From NCBI GenBank assembly GCA_030248065.1, contig JASAMV010002578.1:1-64000 (forward strand): a stretch of 64,000 bases of DNA, read 5' to 3'. Below are positions 45,861 through 56,400 of the stretch, piece by piece (positions within the stretch are counted from its first letter, which is position 1; each line of letters starts with the position of its first letter). The stretch comes from Rhynchonema sp. JSB1_4. Lineage: Eukaryota; Nematoda; Chromadorea; Monhysterida; Xyalidae. The translations under genes were made by a program, and so were the position numbers. The notes under the pieces are model-generated. The model did no database searches and had not been told where the DNA came from. It saw only the letters and a list, made by a program, of their open reading frames with translations.

Positions 45861-47729
45861 AATAATCATCTTTTTTAATATGATACTCAGCAAAGCTAGT
45901 TAATATCCGCCAAAAGTAACAATTATTTTTCAGAAAGGACATTAAATCCAAAAAATTATATAAACAAAATAATAGTAAAACAACGAGAGCGTTCTTTGAC
46001 CTCTATTTTTTTATTTTTTTGATGACCATTTAACACAAAAATTTCACCCACATTTTGAATTACCAGGTATTGTTTTTATAACTTTATTTTTCATATAACT
46101 TCAATCATAAAATAAAATCAATAAGGTTGTACTTCTGGATTGTTCTGTGCATCTTCTCTCACAATTATGAACAAAGTGCAGTATGTAATGGGAAACAAGA
46201 ATATTTATCGATTCCAATACGAACAAGAAATTGCTTTTTTCAGTCATAGTATGAACCACAACAATGTCCTCAGACCTATGATATGTATCCCAGGACAAGA
46301 CAAATAGCTGCTTCAATCTCTTACATGTTTCAAACAAAAAAAGATTGCCTAGAGATATGACAAGTTCCAGCTCACTCAGTTTTGTTTAAGTTTCCGAAAG
46401 TTTTGGAGTCAAAAGGGACGCCTAGGCGAGGCTGTTTTTAAAGGGCGACATTCTAACTAGATTCACTTATGGATATGTGATAAAAACAAATTAAATAATC
46501 GATAAAATACAATAAGATACCAAGACAAAAAACTGATTATTGCAAATAGGACCTATAAAACATCAAAAAATGTATAAAACAAGCAAATTTCTTTCATTTA
46601 TACTGCGAGTCTAGCTCTACTATACCAATCTTTAAATTAAAAAGAAACATTCAATAAACCAATATTAGTATTCTCGTCCTGTTTAATCTTGGTTGGATGT
46701 ACAGGTATGTGCCCAAAGTTTACTTTATTTTCAAAGTAACAAAATTGTAGACTTATAGTCGTGAAAAACCAAAAACATCCAACCCTACCCAATTCCATGT
46801 TCCCGTATTGGTTCTGGTATGAGTTGGTATTGGGATAGGGTATTGGGTATTTGGTTGGTGTTGGGTATAGGGTATGGTTGGTATTGGGTATAGGTATTGG
46901 TATTGGCTTGGTATTGGGTTTGGTATTGAGTATTGGTTTTGTATTGTTTGATTGGGTATTGGGTAAGTATTGGTTTGGTATTGTTTGTATTGGGTTGGTG
47001 CCATTGTGTTTGTATGGGTTTTTGCTATAGGATTGATGAAATACCCAACCTACAAAATTATTGATGGTATTATGTATGTAGTAGTATATGGAAAAAACCT
47101 ACCCTAGGGGCACAAAGTTAAGGTTTTAAGTATCAAGGTGAAAGCAAAAATTGGACAAAATGACAACGAATCAAACCATCAAAATTTGTTTTTATGAATG
47201 GAGGAAAACTTTGGCCTACAAACAACTAAAAATACGATACAAAGCTTAACCTTAAAATAAAGCAAGTGAAGTAAAGCTAACACAGCAATAACAAAGGAAG
47301 ACCTGTAAAACCAACAACACCCAAAACAATCAAACAAGAAACAATTCCCAAACGATTTTTCACTCACGCTAGAAGCTAAAATACGACATACCCAGATTAG
47401 GAAAACCTTCTCATTTTCACTAAAATGAACCATACAAGGCAGCAACAAAAGTTCTAAAATTGAAAAAATCCGCCCCCCTACCCACCGCCTTCCCCCGCGA
47501 CTCCACACAACCCCCCTCCCCCACTTCACTTGTAACTATAAGCCACAATCCCCCCCCCCCACACCCCCCCCTCTTTAATTAACCAATTAACTCAAACCCA
47601 AAACACATCAACAACGCCCTCCCCCCCTCCCTTTATGCTCTTTTAAAAATTGCCTCATACCACACCCCCCCCCTTCATTTGTGGCCCCCTTGGACACTTT
47701 TTAAGTGTAACCTGACTTTCCAATTGCCC
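45861..47729. other. AT-rich then C-rich intergenic sequence, no gene recognised
   Basis: 45.9-46.7 kb is AT-rich; 46790-47025 is a GGTATTGG minisatellite; 47460-47700 is dominated by C runs. A minus-strand frame at 46337-46101 (RLKQLFVLSWDTYHRSEDIV...) is isolated and unsupported. Confidence 0.4.
46790..47025. repeat. GGTATTGGGTATTGGTTT minisatellite
   Basis: Irregular reiteration of GGTATTGG / GGGTATTGG for about 230 nt. Confidence 0.9.
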
Positions 47730-48002
47730 ACATTCAACCACACCACCCTCCCAACCCCTTCACCCTTGGGCCAAAACCCTTTTGAGAACCATTTTCACAC
47801 GTCATCAACCTCCAGACTTACTCTCAAAAACAATCAAAACATTGCCCAACACCATCAACATGTGGTCTGGCGAATAGACACACACCCATACGCGTCGAGG
47901 CGTATAACGAACTGACCGGTATTATGTGTGTGCTGCGGTGCACTGTGTATTGAGCGTGCGTGCGTTGGGTTTATGAGTGATTCTGAACTGCAGCCAGACC
48001 GC

Positions 48003-48085
48003 GTTCCCGTAGCTCAGTTGGTAGAGCAACTGGCTATCCAGGCCTGGTGGCTGGGAGGTCGGAGGTTCGAGTCCTTCCGGGAGCA
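48003..48085 (+). tRNA. tRNA-like sequence with Pol III A and B boxes (copy 1)
   Basis: A box TAGCTCAGTTGG (48010-48021) and B box GGTTCGAGTCC (48064-48074) match consensus exactly. A 7-bp acceptor stem (GTTCCCG with CGGGAGC, one G-T pair), a 4-bp D stem (GCTC/GAGC) and a 5-bp T stem fold properly, followed by discriminator A. The anticodon arm does not fold as a standard 5+7 hairpin: the 83-nt length implies about ten extra bases, either an intron or decay, and no sensible anticodon can be assigned. No T-run terminator follows. Probably tRNA-derived and not a working tRNA gene. Confidence 0.45.
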
Positions 48086-48389
48086 TACGTTTGGTGTGGC
48101 GGTTCAGAGTTCACAAGTGGTGAGCCCGACGTGATAGTCCGATAGCGGCGTGGAGCCGGGTCGGATGAAACGAACGGAACCTTCTCGAGTGGAGGAGGGT
48201 GCGTGACGTTGTGTTCCGCGGTCGGAACTTCCGAGAACGGGAGGTGATGTGGTCTGGCGAATAGACACACACCCATACGCGTCGAGGCGTATAACGAACT
48301 GACCGGTATTATGTGTGTGCTGCGGTGCACTGTGTATTGAGCGTGCGTGCGTTGGGTTTATGAGTGATTCTGAACTGCAGCCAGACCGC

Positions 48390-48472
48390 GTTCCCGTAGC
48401 TCAGTTGGTAGAGCAACTGGCTATCCAGGCCTGGTGGCTGGGAGGTCGGAGGTTCGAGTCCTTCCGGGAGCA
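48390..48472 (+). tRNA. tRNA-like sequence (copy 2)
   Basis: Same sequence as the copy 387 nt upstream, with the same boxes and the same non-standard anticodon arm. Confidence 0.45.
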
Positions 48473-48959
48473 TACGTTTGGTGTGGCGGTTCAGAGTTCA
48501 CAAACATTCAACCACACCAACCTCGCAAACCTGGCCTCGCACCCAAGTTTCACCCCTTTTTGGGTGGCCCAAAAACCCCTTTTCATAGGATGGACCAATC
48601 TCAAATTTTCACACGTCGTTAACGTCCAGACTTACTCTCAAAAACACTCAAAATATTGCCCAACACAATCAACATTCAACCACACTACCCAGCCAAACCT
48701 GGCCTCACACCCAAGTTTCACCCATTTTGGGTGGTCCAAAAACCCCTTTTCATAGGGCGGACCAATCTCAAATTTTCACACCTTCTTAACCTCCAGATTT
48801 ACTCTCAAAAACACTCAAAACATTGCCCAACACAATCAACATTCAACCATACCACCATCGCAAACCTGGCCTCACACCCAAATTTCACCCATTTTTGGGT
48901 GGCCCAAAAACCCCTTTCATAGGGCGGACCAATCTCAAATTTTCACACGTTGTTAACCT

Positions 48960-49570
48960 CCAAACTTACTCTCAAAAACAATCAAAACATCTGCCAAAAT
49001 CAATGACACTCGACCACACCAGCAACCAGAAACATTAGTCCACCAACTAATTCGGTGAAACATCACCGGCCATTTCCTCACGATAGAAGCGATATTATTT
49101 TTTGCGCCATAGATGTACTACGCCTCCACCACTAGCCGAACCCAACGATATACGACTTGCCCGGATCCATTTAGGTTCCTTCGCTCAGTTGTGATCCGTC
49201 CACTAAAATGTCGGCGCCGGACACGCCGATTTTCGGGTGGCCAAAAAACACCTTTCTATAGGGTGGATCGAACTGAAATTTTCAGCGTTTTGTACTGGCT
49301 GGACTATCTCTCAAAAACAATCAAAACATCATCACAATCCAAACACACGCGCTCACACCAAAAACCCCGTTTTTAACACGCAAGGTATAGGGAAAAATCA
49401 CTAAATCCAGCCTGGTGATGTTTCACCTGAGAAAAAAAAATTTTTTTCCCCAAATCATCTCATCCCATCACACTGTCGTTCACATACACATATCACCGAC
49501 ACCCAATCTTACACCGTCTGGTTTCAACTTCAAACCATGGTGTACTTCGGGTAACTACCGTTACCTCGTC
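48960..49570 (+). repeat. dispersed repeat shared with 8600-9200
   Basis: Colinear with the 8.6-9.2 kb segment, as described there. Its right edge overlaps the 3' part of the small membrane-protein gene on the minus strand. Confidence 0.75.
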
Positions 49571-50087
49571 GATAAATCCAAAGCCATCCAATTCCATAGC
49601 TGTAGCAGCACAGCAGCAGACAACGCAGCAAATGCAACACACTGCCAGCAGAAAGACGATAACGATCAAAAAGGCCCAACCCACAAATATGCTCTCAATT
49701 CCAATATTCAGATCGGTTGAGTGAACGGCGTCAGATTCCGATTCGGTGGGTGTATTTGACGTTGTAGCACCTGAAAAGGCATGCTTATTCAGGTTTCACG
49801 GTATGGAGTCAAAGTCTATGTCTCAGGGGTGCATATCTGAAATGCAAAATGGCACGGTTTCCTTAGATCCGGTCAAGACTTGGGTTCCCAATCTCAGTGT
49901 CCCACCGATTCCAGGGTTTGGTTCTAAAAACTGGGTTCTGAAGAAACTGAGCAACTGCATCATGTGCGCGGTTATTATATATATACATATATGAGTGCTA
50001 ACCTCCTGTACTAGACAACGGTTTCACGTTGTTGTAGAGCAGCACCAGAAGCAGCAACACCGGTGGCACAACGCAGGCACGATGCAT
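49493..50087 (-). CDS. small single-pass membrane protein, Cys-rich at the membrane
   Basis: Exon 1 (50087-50003) encodes a signal peptide (MHRACVVPPVLLLLVLLYNN). It joins in phase 1 to an exon starting at 49770: a Ser/Thr/Glu-rich short ectodomain (TTSNTPTESESDAVHST), then a transmembrane helix (FVGWAFLIVIVFLLAV) running into CCICCVVCCC, a likely palmitoylation cluster, and a short cytosolic tail. Reading on to the first stop gives 120 residues. A GT donor after FGFIDE (49565/49564) would instead splice to an unidentified exon. The last ~23 codons lie in the dispersed repeat. No family recognised; probably a type I membrane protein. Confidence 0.6.
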
Positions 50088-50289
50088 GCTACGGCATTGC
50101 TGTTGTGCATATTCTTGTAAAGGTTCAGTGAAAAAATGACAATATACTCAGTTATTCGTTTTATTTTATTTTCAACGAAAATTCAACAATATCAGCTTTG
50201 CTCCCATTATTATATTGTTACTTGATCATCGTTTCCCTATTTTTCTCACTTCCCGACTCCAATTAAGATTACCACATAACAGCAAGAAT

Positions 50290-51576
50290 ATGCCGTGCTT
50301 CAAAGAAACCGAATTTAACAATGTTGCTCAGATTATGGCCTTGATTGGCGTGATCATTATGGTAAGCAAACATGATTTTTTTTCCAAGATGAACATAAAA
50401 TAAAACTTTCGCCACCTTAGAAATTTTTCAGATATTTCAATTTCTTGCCATTGCCGTGATCGGACTCACAGCGCACGGCGTTCTGTCAACCGACAACGAA
50501 GTTCGTTTCCAGTCATTTAGGATCCTAATAACTCTACGAACGAAACATCACCGGGGCGCACTTGATATTTCAGAAAATTCTGCTGGTCGCCTGTGCAGTG
50601 ATGCTGAGCATTTTCGCGGTCATGTTGCTGGGCAGCAGCTGCTACTGCAATTTGGCCATCATTCATGCCGACGCCATCTTTGGCGATACCGAGCATGTCG
50701 GGGAAGCGGTTAGTTTGCCAAACGCATTGTTCTTCCTTCTGTGAAAGTGCATGTACCCTGCCTTATTTGGAAAACCTGCCGAATGCTGTAAGCCCCCTGC
50801 ATCGGGGCCGGTAGCTTAGAGGGGGGCTCAGTTGAACTGTCCACCAGGCATCGTGAGTCGGTGTCAATGAGCTGTAATTTGACGTCCGTAGCGATGTCAA
50901 ACTTTGCTGATGTGTCATGCGTGACGCGCGGCGTGTCGTGCGGGGGCAGCAGTGCTATAAATCCAGGGCCATAAGCAAGAAACACTTCTAAAAACTTTTT
51001 ACCCCACAGTTGACCGCCTGGATGAGACGATTATTGTTTTTTTTCTAAAGAAGTCGATTCAGCAAAACTACAAACACCGTTTCCTTGCAGCTCACAATCG
51101 GCATGTTTATTCTTCTGGCAACAACCACAGCGTCAGGCGTTCTATTTTTAATGACGGCTGCACATAAAGGACCATGGGTACGTGTAGATTTTGAACAAAA
51201 ATGTAACAAGCCTGTTTTTTAACAACATTCCTTGATTTAAAATTCTAAAATATTCTTCAGGGTGATAGTGAACTCGGAAATTATGCTCTGGTGTTGGGTG
51301 GGACTTGTGCGCTGACCATTCCCATTGAGGTTTGCCATTTTAAAACTTTTCCTAAGAATTTTGAGATATTTTTACGGTTTTTCCCAATTTCGGATTTTCT
51401 GCCTGTGCCGTGGCTTCGTGCTCTGCTGCTGCCAGAGGAAAAATAAGAATGAAGGACCAATACACACCGAGAAGACTGAAGATTTGGAATGGAATACAAA
51501 CAGAAAAAGAAAAACTCCACGAAAATCGACCCGATTAAGTGAAAACCAAAGGATGAATAGAAAATACAATCCGTAA
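50290..51576 (+). CDS. four-transmembrane protein, tandem family member A
   Basis: Exons 50290-50361, 50432-50500, 50574-50708, 51091-51177, 51261-51329 and a last exon ending 51576 are all phase 0, as in member B. TM1 spans exons 1-2 (IMALIGVIIMIFQFLAIAVI), TM2 is in exon 3 (CAVMLSIFAVMLLGSSCYC), TM3 in exon 4, TM4 across exons 5-6. The tail is basic and hydrophilic (RKNKNEGPIHTEKTEDLEW). By alignment with member B the last exon should start at 51394, but the preceding bases are TTTCGG, not AG; the next real acceptor is GCTGCCAG before 51436. The protein is 204 residues with the first option or 190 with the second, which shortens TM4. Function unknown; MARVEL/MS4A-like topology only. Confidence 0.65.
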
Positions 51577-52227
51577 TCAGTTTTGACTTGTGACATCAGT
51601 ATTCATTTGATGGAAGTGCTGCCTGTCTCTCTATTACTAAGATCAAGTTCAAGAATTAACGGCATTACTGAAACAGTGCTTATTTGATTTGGGACATTGG
51701 GCATCATATGGCAAGAGGAACGCGCTGGTTTTTGGCAGCTTCTAGGATCGTTGACTATACCCCCAGTTTCTGTGTTCTATTCCGCCACACCGTGATGTTG
51801 CGTCAAGTTTGCAGGAGATAGGCCTAGGCTTGCTAGGCTTACACTTGTAGTTGGGCATGTAGTTGTAGTGGACTGAGCACTGGTCAACCGGTCGGGCTTG
51901 AACATTATGACACACACGGTGGCTTTGGCAGCAAATAGCAAGCCACTGTGGAAGCCGGGGAATTTTGTCACTTGTGTTTGACCGATAATATCAACGTGGA
52001 ACAGCAAACTTGTAATTTTCGCATTTGATTTTTTCAACAAACGTGACGGTCTTTCTGCTTCTTAATCCCTCATGCATCCGTAAAAATTGAAGAAACCTGA
52101 CACATCACCAGGCAGGGAATTACTCTCCATTCCGATATGTAATGCGTCCCTAACCAACGCTAAAAGCAGGCTACACTTTCACCAATCTGAAAAGTGTGAC
52201 AAGGGGTTTACATGTAAATCCTATTGG

Positions 52228-53179
52228 ATGGCCGGCCTATGGGATATCTTTTGGGCTCTCACTCCCGCAGCGATTTTAATGGTTAATACGAAATATTAAC
52301 GTTCAGATCCATACGAATACGGTGCTAAAATAAAACACTCTCCGGCATTTCAGCCATTTCAAATAATAGGCGGTTCAATAATCGTGCTTTCTGCCAGCGG
52401 TTTTGTGGACGCGAAAGACAATGCGGTACGAATATGTATAAAACTTATTTGTGTTTGGATTGGATGCATTTGATTTGCAGCTTTTTTTGAAAAACATAAG
52501 ATTGGAAAAATTACGACGGCTGAGTTTGACATTGCAGATGGTGCACACGGTTGTGATTTGGTGCGCCACCATGCTTGGCGTGATGGCTTTGGTCTTTCCT
52601 TGCTGTCTCATTGCGCGCGCTTTCATCATCGTATTCAATGCGGCCGGTTATAAACGTAGCAATCCCAATCCGATGAGACAGTTTCGCTGGGTTAGTTAAT
52701 GAAGACAAATGGAGGCAGCCGTGGGGTTGTCAGTTGTGCTCTCCAACATTTCCTTTCAGTTGGCCGTCAGCCTGACCAATCTTGCAATTACAAACGTGGC
52801 GTTTGCTGCGCTTTTCTTCGTATTGGCGACCCGGGTAAGGCCATTGCTGAAAGGGGGGCTGTCAATTTAGAATAATGTTTTTGGGCGATAACAATCGGCT
52901 CTCTCGCATCATTGCAGGCCAACAGCGGTGGTCTTGAAGGGTATTCGTTGGTGTTGGGTGTGATCTGCTTGATAATCGCTGTTATTGCGGTCAGAAATTT
53001 TTAGTTTTGCTTGTTCTGTTTGCTATGAAACGTCACAGCGTTTAGTTCAGGCCGTTAGCAGCGCCATCTATTGCTCATGCTTATGTTACATTGAATGCGC
53101 TGAAGAAGAATTGAATTCAATGACACCTGACTTGATCAATGAAGACGATTTGAAAACGGCCAAGTCATACATACAATGA
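52228..53179 (+). CDS. four-transmembrane protein, tandem family member B (intact)
   Basis: Six phase-0 exons (52228-52281, 52354-52425, 52538-52690, 52760-52834, 52918-52989, 53051-53179) give 184 residues with GT..AG introns of 61-112 nt. TM1 about residues 9-33 (PAAILMPFQIIGGSIIVLSA), TM2 about 46-68, TM3 about 96-117 (NVAFAALFFVLAT), TM4 about 128-152 (LVLGVICLIIAVIA). A CSCLCYIEC cluster follows TM4 and the acidic cytosolic tail ends DDLKTAKSYIQ, a motif shared with the other copies. The extracellular loop between TM1 and TM2 is very short (DAKDNA). The start is the first ATG of the exon 1 frame. This is the best-preserved copy and the template used to read the others. Confidence 0.8.
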
Positions 53180-53208
53180 ACCAATGGAACAAATTAAGTC
53201 AGACAACA

Positions 53209-53906
53209 ATGAAATCTAAGCAGCCAAAGAATTGCCGAGTCATAGTAGCCCTTCATGGCAAGAATGAAGAAATAGATCAGATGTTTAGAAAGTTCAACTG
53301 GGTCAGCTGCTACCTACTGTAGATATTCAATTTCAAAATAATATACAGTTCGTGTGTGTGCGTGATCTTGGACTTTGAGGCCCCAAACCAAAGGACTTCC
53401 GTTTCAGATGGCTCTCAGCCAGATCAATCTGATGATTGCGAATGTGGCGTTTGCTGTGCTCTTTTTCATATTGGCGATCGGGGTTAGCGCCAGTGTGAAG
53501 TTTATTACAACGTTGAAGGCATTTTTTGAACCGGAAAATTTTCTTCTTGCAAATGAACTGCGTCGAAGGACTTTCTCAGAGAAAACACCCATTTCAGGCC
53601 AACAGCGATCTCGAGTCATATTCGCTAGCTTTGGGTGTAATTTCCTTAATAATCGGTGAGGGCGTTCAACTTTCTGAAATTGTTTCGTTGCATGACGGCT
53701 TTAAAAGTGTAAACCGCGGCGTTTGTTTTGTTTCAGTGCGTCAGCGGTATGTAGTTCCTGTTGTATCGTACAATGCTTCTCAGAAGAAAACTGATCTGAA
53801 AACTGCCAAACCATTCGAGGAGCAAACAGAGCAAATAGAAGGCAGTGACAAAAGTGAAACCATCACAGCCGAAAAATACAAGGAATCTGCTTTTTGCCCG
53901 ACATAA
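53209..53906 (+). CDS. 5'-truncated family member C
   Basis: Exons 53408-53482, 53598-53655 and 53737-53906 match exons 4-6 of member B (MALSQINLMIANVAFAVLFF; ANSDLESYSLALGVISLII; a tail with DLKTAKPFEEQTEQIEG). Exon 5 ends early in phase 1 at a new GT and exon 6 starts in matching phase, so the frame is kept. Upstream, 53209-53301 is open and ends KFNW before GT, like the end of exon 3 (QFRW), but TM1 and TM2 are missing and this stretch is hydrophilic. If expressed it would be a 131-residue two-TM protein, or share 5' exons of member B by read-through. Confidence 0.5.
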
Positions 53907-54240
53907 GACCCAACACAGCAGCAAGCGAAACGATGGCCTCAATTATACACGCGATGTTACATGCCTTGATCGATGCATTACTTGCATGGCGGAGCAACCA
54001 AAACAAAATCAGGGAAACTTCCAACGTGTCGAAATATTTCAAGCTCTATTTTATCGAAATAAATTGACATCAATACCATCTTTTTCTCAACTGACACGAG
54101 TACAATCATTGTATCTTCCCTTCGCTGGAAAACAAAACAAGCACAGCATTGCAGCAACAGAAAATTGTTGAGCTTCGACAATTCACATGTAACAAACGCA
54201 AAGTAAAATCTCCCGAAATTTACTTTAAAGCAAGAGCACA

Positions 54241-55649
54241 ATGAGAACCCATTCCGTAGATCTGGTCTACATCCCACATGCCCTGGTTCTGGGCGGAATC
54301 ATAATGGTTAGTCCCTTGAAAAATTTATGTCTCAATGCTGGTTGATGACGTGGTCTATTTAGGTGCTGCAAACCGTCGCAGTTGCAATAATCGGTTGTGC
54401 GGCAAGCGGATTTTTAGAAGCAAAAGATAATATGGTAAGATAATATGAATGAACTGATGTTATACTTACACAGCCTTCTGTAACGTGTGCTGCAGCATTC
54501 GGCAACTGGCCATAACTGCACAGTAGCCGCAGTAAGGTTGTGAAAAGACCCAGACAAGATCGATCACAGATTTCTTTCCTCTGATTGCGTTATTATTGTT
54601 TCAGGCCGTGCGCATCGTTCTGATTTTATGCGCAAGTGCACTGGGCCTCATCGCTCTTATCATTCTGCCGTGTTATTTCTGCGGGCTACTTATTACACAA
54701 GGGAGTTACATGATAGGACCTTGGTTGACGATGGCCATTAACGGGGTGAGTTCAGATTATTACGTTTTAAAAACAGACGCATAGCCCCGGAGAGCTCATT
54801 AATTTTGCTTTACTCACTAAATGCCAGGGCTTGAAAAAATCACTTTACCTATACATAATGGGTGGAATTTTCGAAACGGTGTAAAGGTCAGTCGGGCGTA
54901 AAGGTCGGTGTAAAGTTCGGTCGAAAGCTCGGTCGGCGTAGCTCGGTGTAAACATGAAACATTGCCTGTTATTAACGTGGAATGTTTCAAGTTTACACTG
55001 AGGTCTATCACACTGAGCTGTCGACCGAGCTTTCCACCCGACCTTTACACCCAACTGACCTTTACACCGTTTCGAAAATGTCACCCAATGTTTCAGCAGA
55101 TCCTCAGCGTGGTAATTCTGATCATCATTTCTGGACCGTTTGCAGTGTTTTTTCTGGTATTGACGCTCTGGGTAAAGATTTTTGCTGAATTCGCTGAAAG
55201 GTGCAAAAGTTTCATTTTAATAAAAATTCTTATGTCAGGCTGAAAGCGGTCTCGAAGACTATTCGCTGGTATTGAGTGTGATTTGCTTCGTTATGACTTT
55301 CATGGAGGTGAATTTTCGTTCGTAGCGAGATTTTTGCGGAAGTCAAAAACACACAAATTCTGTAATTTGTACATTTTGTTCCTTTCACTTCAGACCTGTA
55401 ATCACGTGCTGCGCGTGTCAAACGAAACAAAGCAAGTCACGTAAATCCAAAGAAGGAGACCTTGAACATGCTGGAATAGAAAAACGGAAGGATCAACATT
55501 TGACTGAGGAAGATGATCTGAAAACCGCCAAATCATTCGAGATGCTCACAGAGCAAATTGAAGACCGCGACAAGAGTGAAACCAAGACACCCGAAAAATA
55601 CAAGGAATGGGCTATTTGCCCCGTAAGAACACACAGCGGCAAGCCATGA
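54241..55649 (+). CDS. four-transmembrane family member D, last exon frameshifted
   Basis: Exons 54241-54306, 54363-54434, 54605-54745, 55097-55171 and 55239-55307 are all phase 0 and match member B, with four hydrophobic segments (IIGCAASGFL, LGLIALIILPCYF, VVILIIISGPFAVFFLV, LVLSVICFVMTF). Exon 6 starts after TTCACTTCAG at 55394. In the inherited frame it stops at 55444 after 16 residues (157 aa in all). One base over, the frame is open to 55649 and encodes the family tail (CCACQTKQ..., DDLKTAKSFEMLTEQIEDRD). The copy therefore carries a one-base shift at or just after the exon 6 border. Intron 3 contains a MITE ending ten bases before exon 4. Confidence 0.6.
54860..55086 (-). mobile_element. 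palindromic MITE, 3-bp TSD AAT (copy 2)
   Basis: A 227-bp copy of the 3239-3446 element in opposite orientation, with ends GGGTGGAATTTTCGAAACGG and inverted GGGTGACATTTTCGAAACGG, and AAT on both sides (54857-54859, 55087-55089). It lies in intron 3 of member D, right against the 3' splice site. Confidence 0.85.
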
Positions 55650-56400
55650 AACTTGACCTGAATTCTGTGATTTTATATGCCTTGGTCGATGCAAATACCT
55701 CAATGATATTCCGTTCGGCATGTCTGCGGAATCATAAGGGTTTATCTTTAACTTGTATTTCGATTTTAAACAGGATGCACCTTTACAGTCTGGTCAAAAC
55801 AAGCGTACTTGGAGCAGCAAAACAGGAGTACTCTATGGAGCGGCAAAATGGTGTCGAAGATGGTTCACTCATTCATCGACAATAATATCAGTGCATAGAC
55901 ATTTTCCTTGATTAGTCGCTTGTTGGAGTTCGTTGTTGATGTCTTTGCCAATCACATGATCGAACAGCTCAGTATCCTGCATAACAGCGTATCGCAACGA
56001 ACGTTTTTACCACCATATCCAGGTAAACAGCGGTCTCGAAGATTATTCAATAGCTTTGTGTGTGATTGGCTTCGTAATCACAGCTCCTCCGGAGGTGAAA
56101 AAATTATTCAGTTTTGATTTTTTGGCTGCCGTATCAACAAGCTTGTTCAAAATCAGCGAATACAATACGCAGACCCTAGTAGCATCTGTGCCGCTGCTCC
56201 CGCTACTATCTGAAAGGACTACTAGGCGCACCCATCGAAGCGCTATGATGACTCAAAGGTAGGTGACGCCGACCGCGGTGATGTTTCACAAGATGATGAT
56301 CATGACTAACACGCCTTAACCGACCAAGACAATCTGAAAACCGCAGTCGCAAGAACACATTGAATTGGACGAAATCAAAATGGCCAAAGAAATCAAGTGA
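55650..56400 (+). pseudogene. decayed four-transmembrane family member E
   Basis: A 72-nt exon 5 equivalent survives at 56023-56094 (VNSGLEDYSIALCVIGFVIT) between CCAG and GTGAAA. A remnant of the tail (DNLKTA, at about 56328-56350) follows but is broken by stops. Exons 1-4 are not recognisable, apart from possible relics at 55.66-55.9 kb. Non-functional relic. Confidence 0.6.

Larger units (their letters stand above)
47862..48502 (+). mobile_element. tRNA-like insertion, TSD AACAT, internally tandem with a 387-bp period
   Basis: A 254-bp segment (47862-48115) recurs without visible change at 48249-48502, separated by 133 bp, so the insert is 1.66 copies of a 387-bp unit. AACAT at 47857-47861 and 48503-48507 flanks it, and removing the insert plus one AACAT restores the ~165 bp unit. 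Each copy contains a tRNA-like sequence with Pol III boxes. This suggests a SINE-like or circular-intermediate insertion. Confidence 0.6.
47730..49040 (+). repeat. tandem ~165 bp repeat family, four units
   Basis: Units begin ACATTCAACCACACCA and contain CCAAGTTTCACCC..TTTGGGTGG, CCAAAAACCCCTTTTCATAG and ACTTACTCTCAAAAACA. They start near 47730, 48504, 48670 and 48838, with a more diverged end leading into the 48960-49570 repeat. The first unit is interrupted by the tRNA-like insertion at 47862-48502. Confidence 0.85.

Noticed and set aside
47928..48755. Frame with PVAQLVEQLAIQAWW
   Set aside because: This is the well-known spurious translation of a tRNA-like sequence, not a protein gene.
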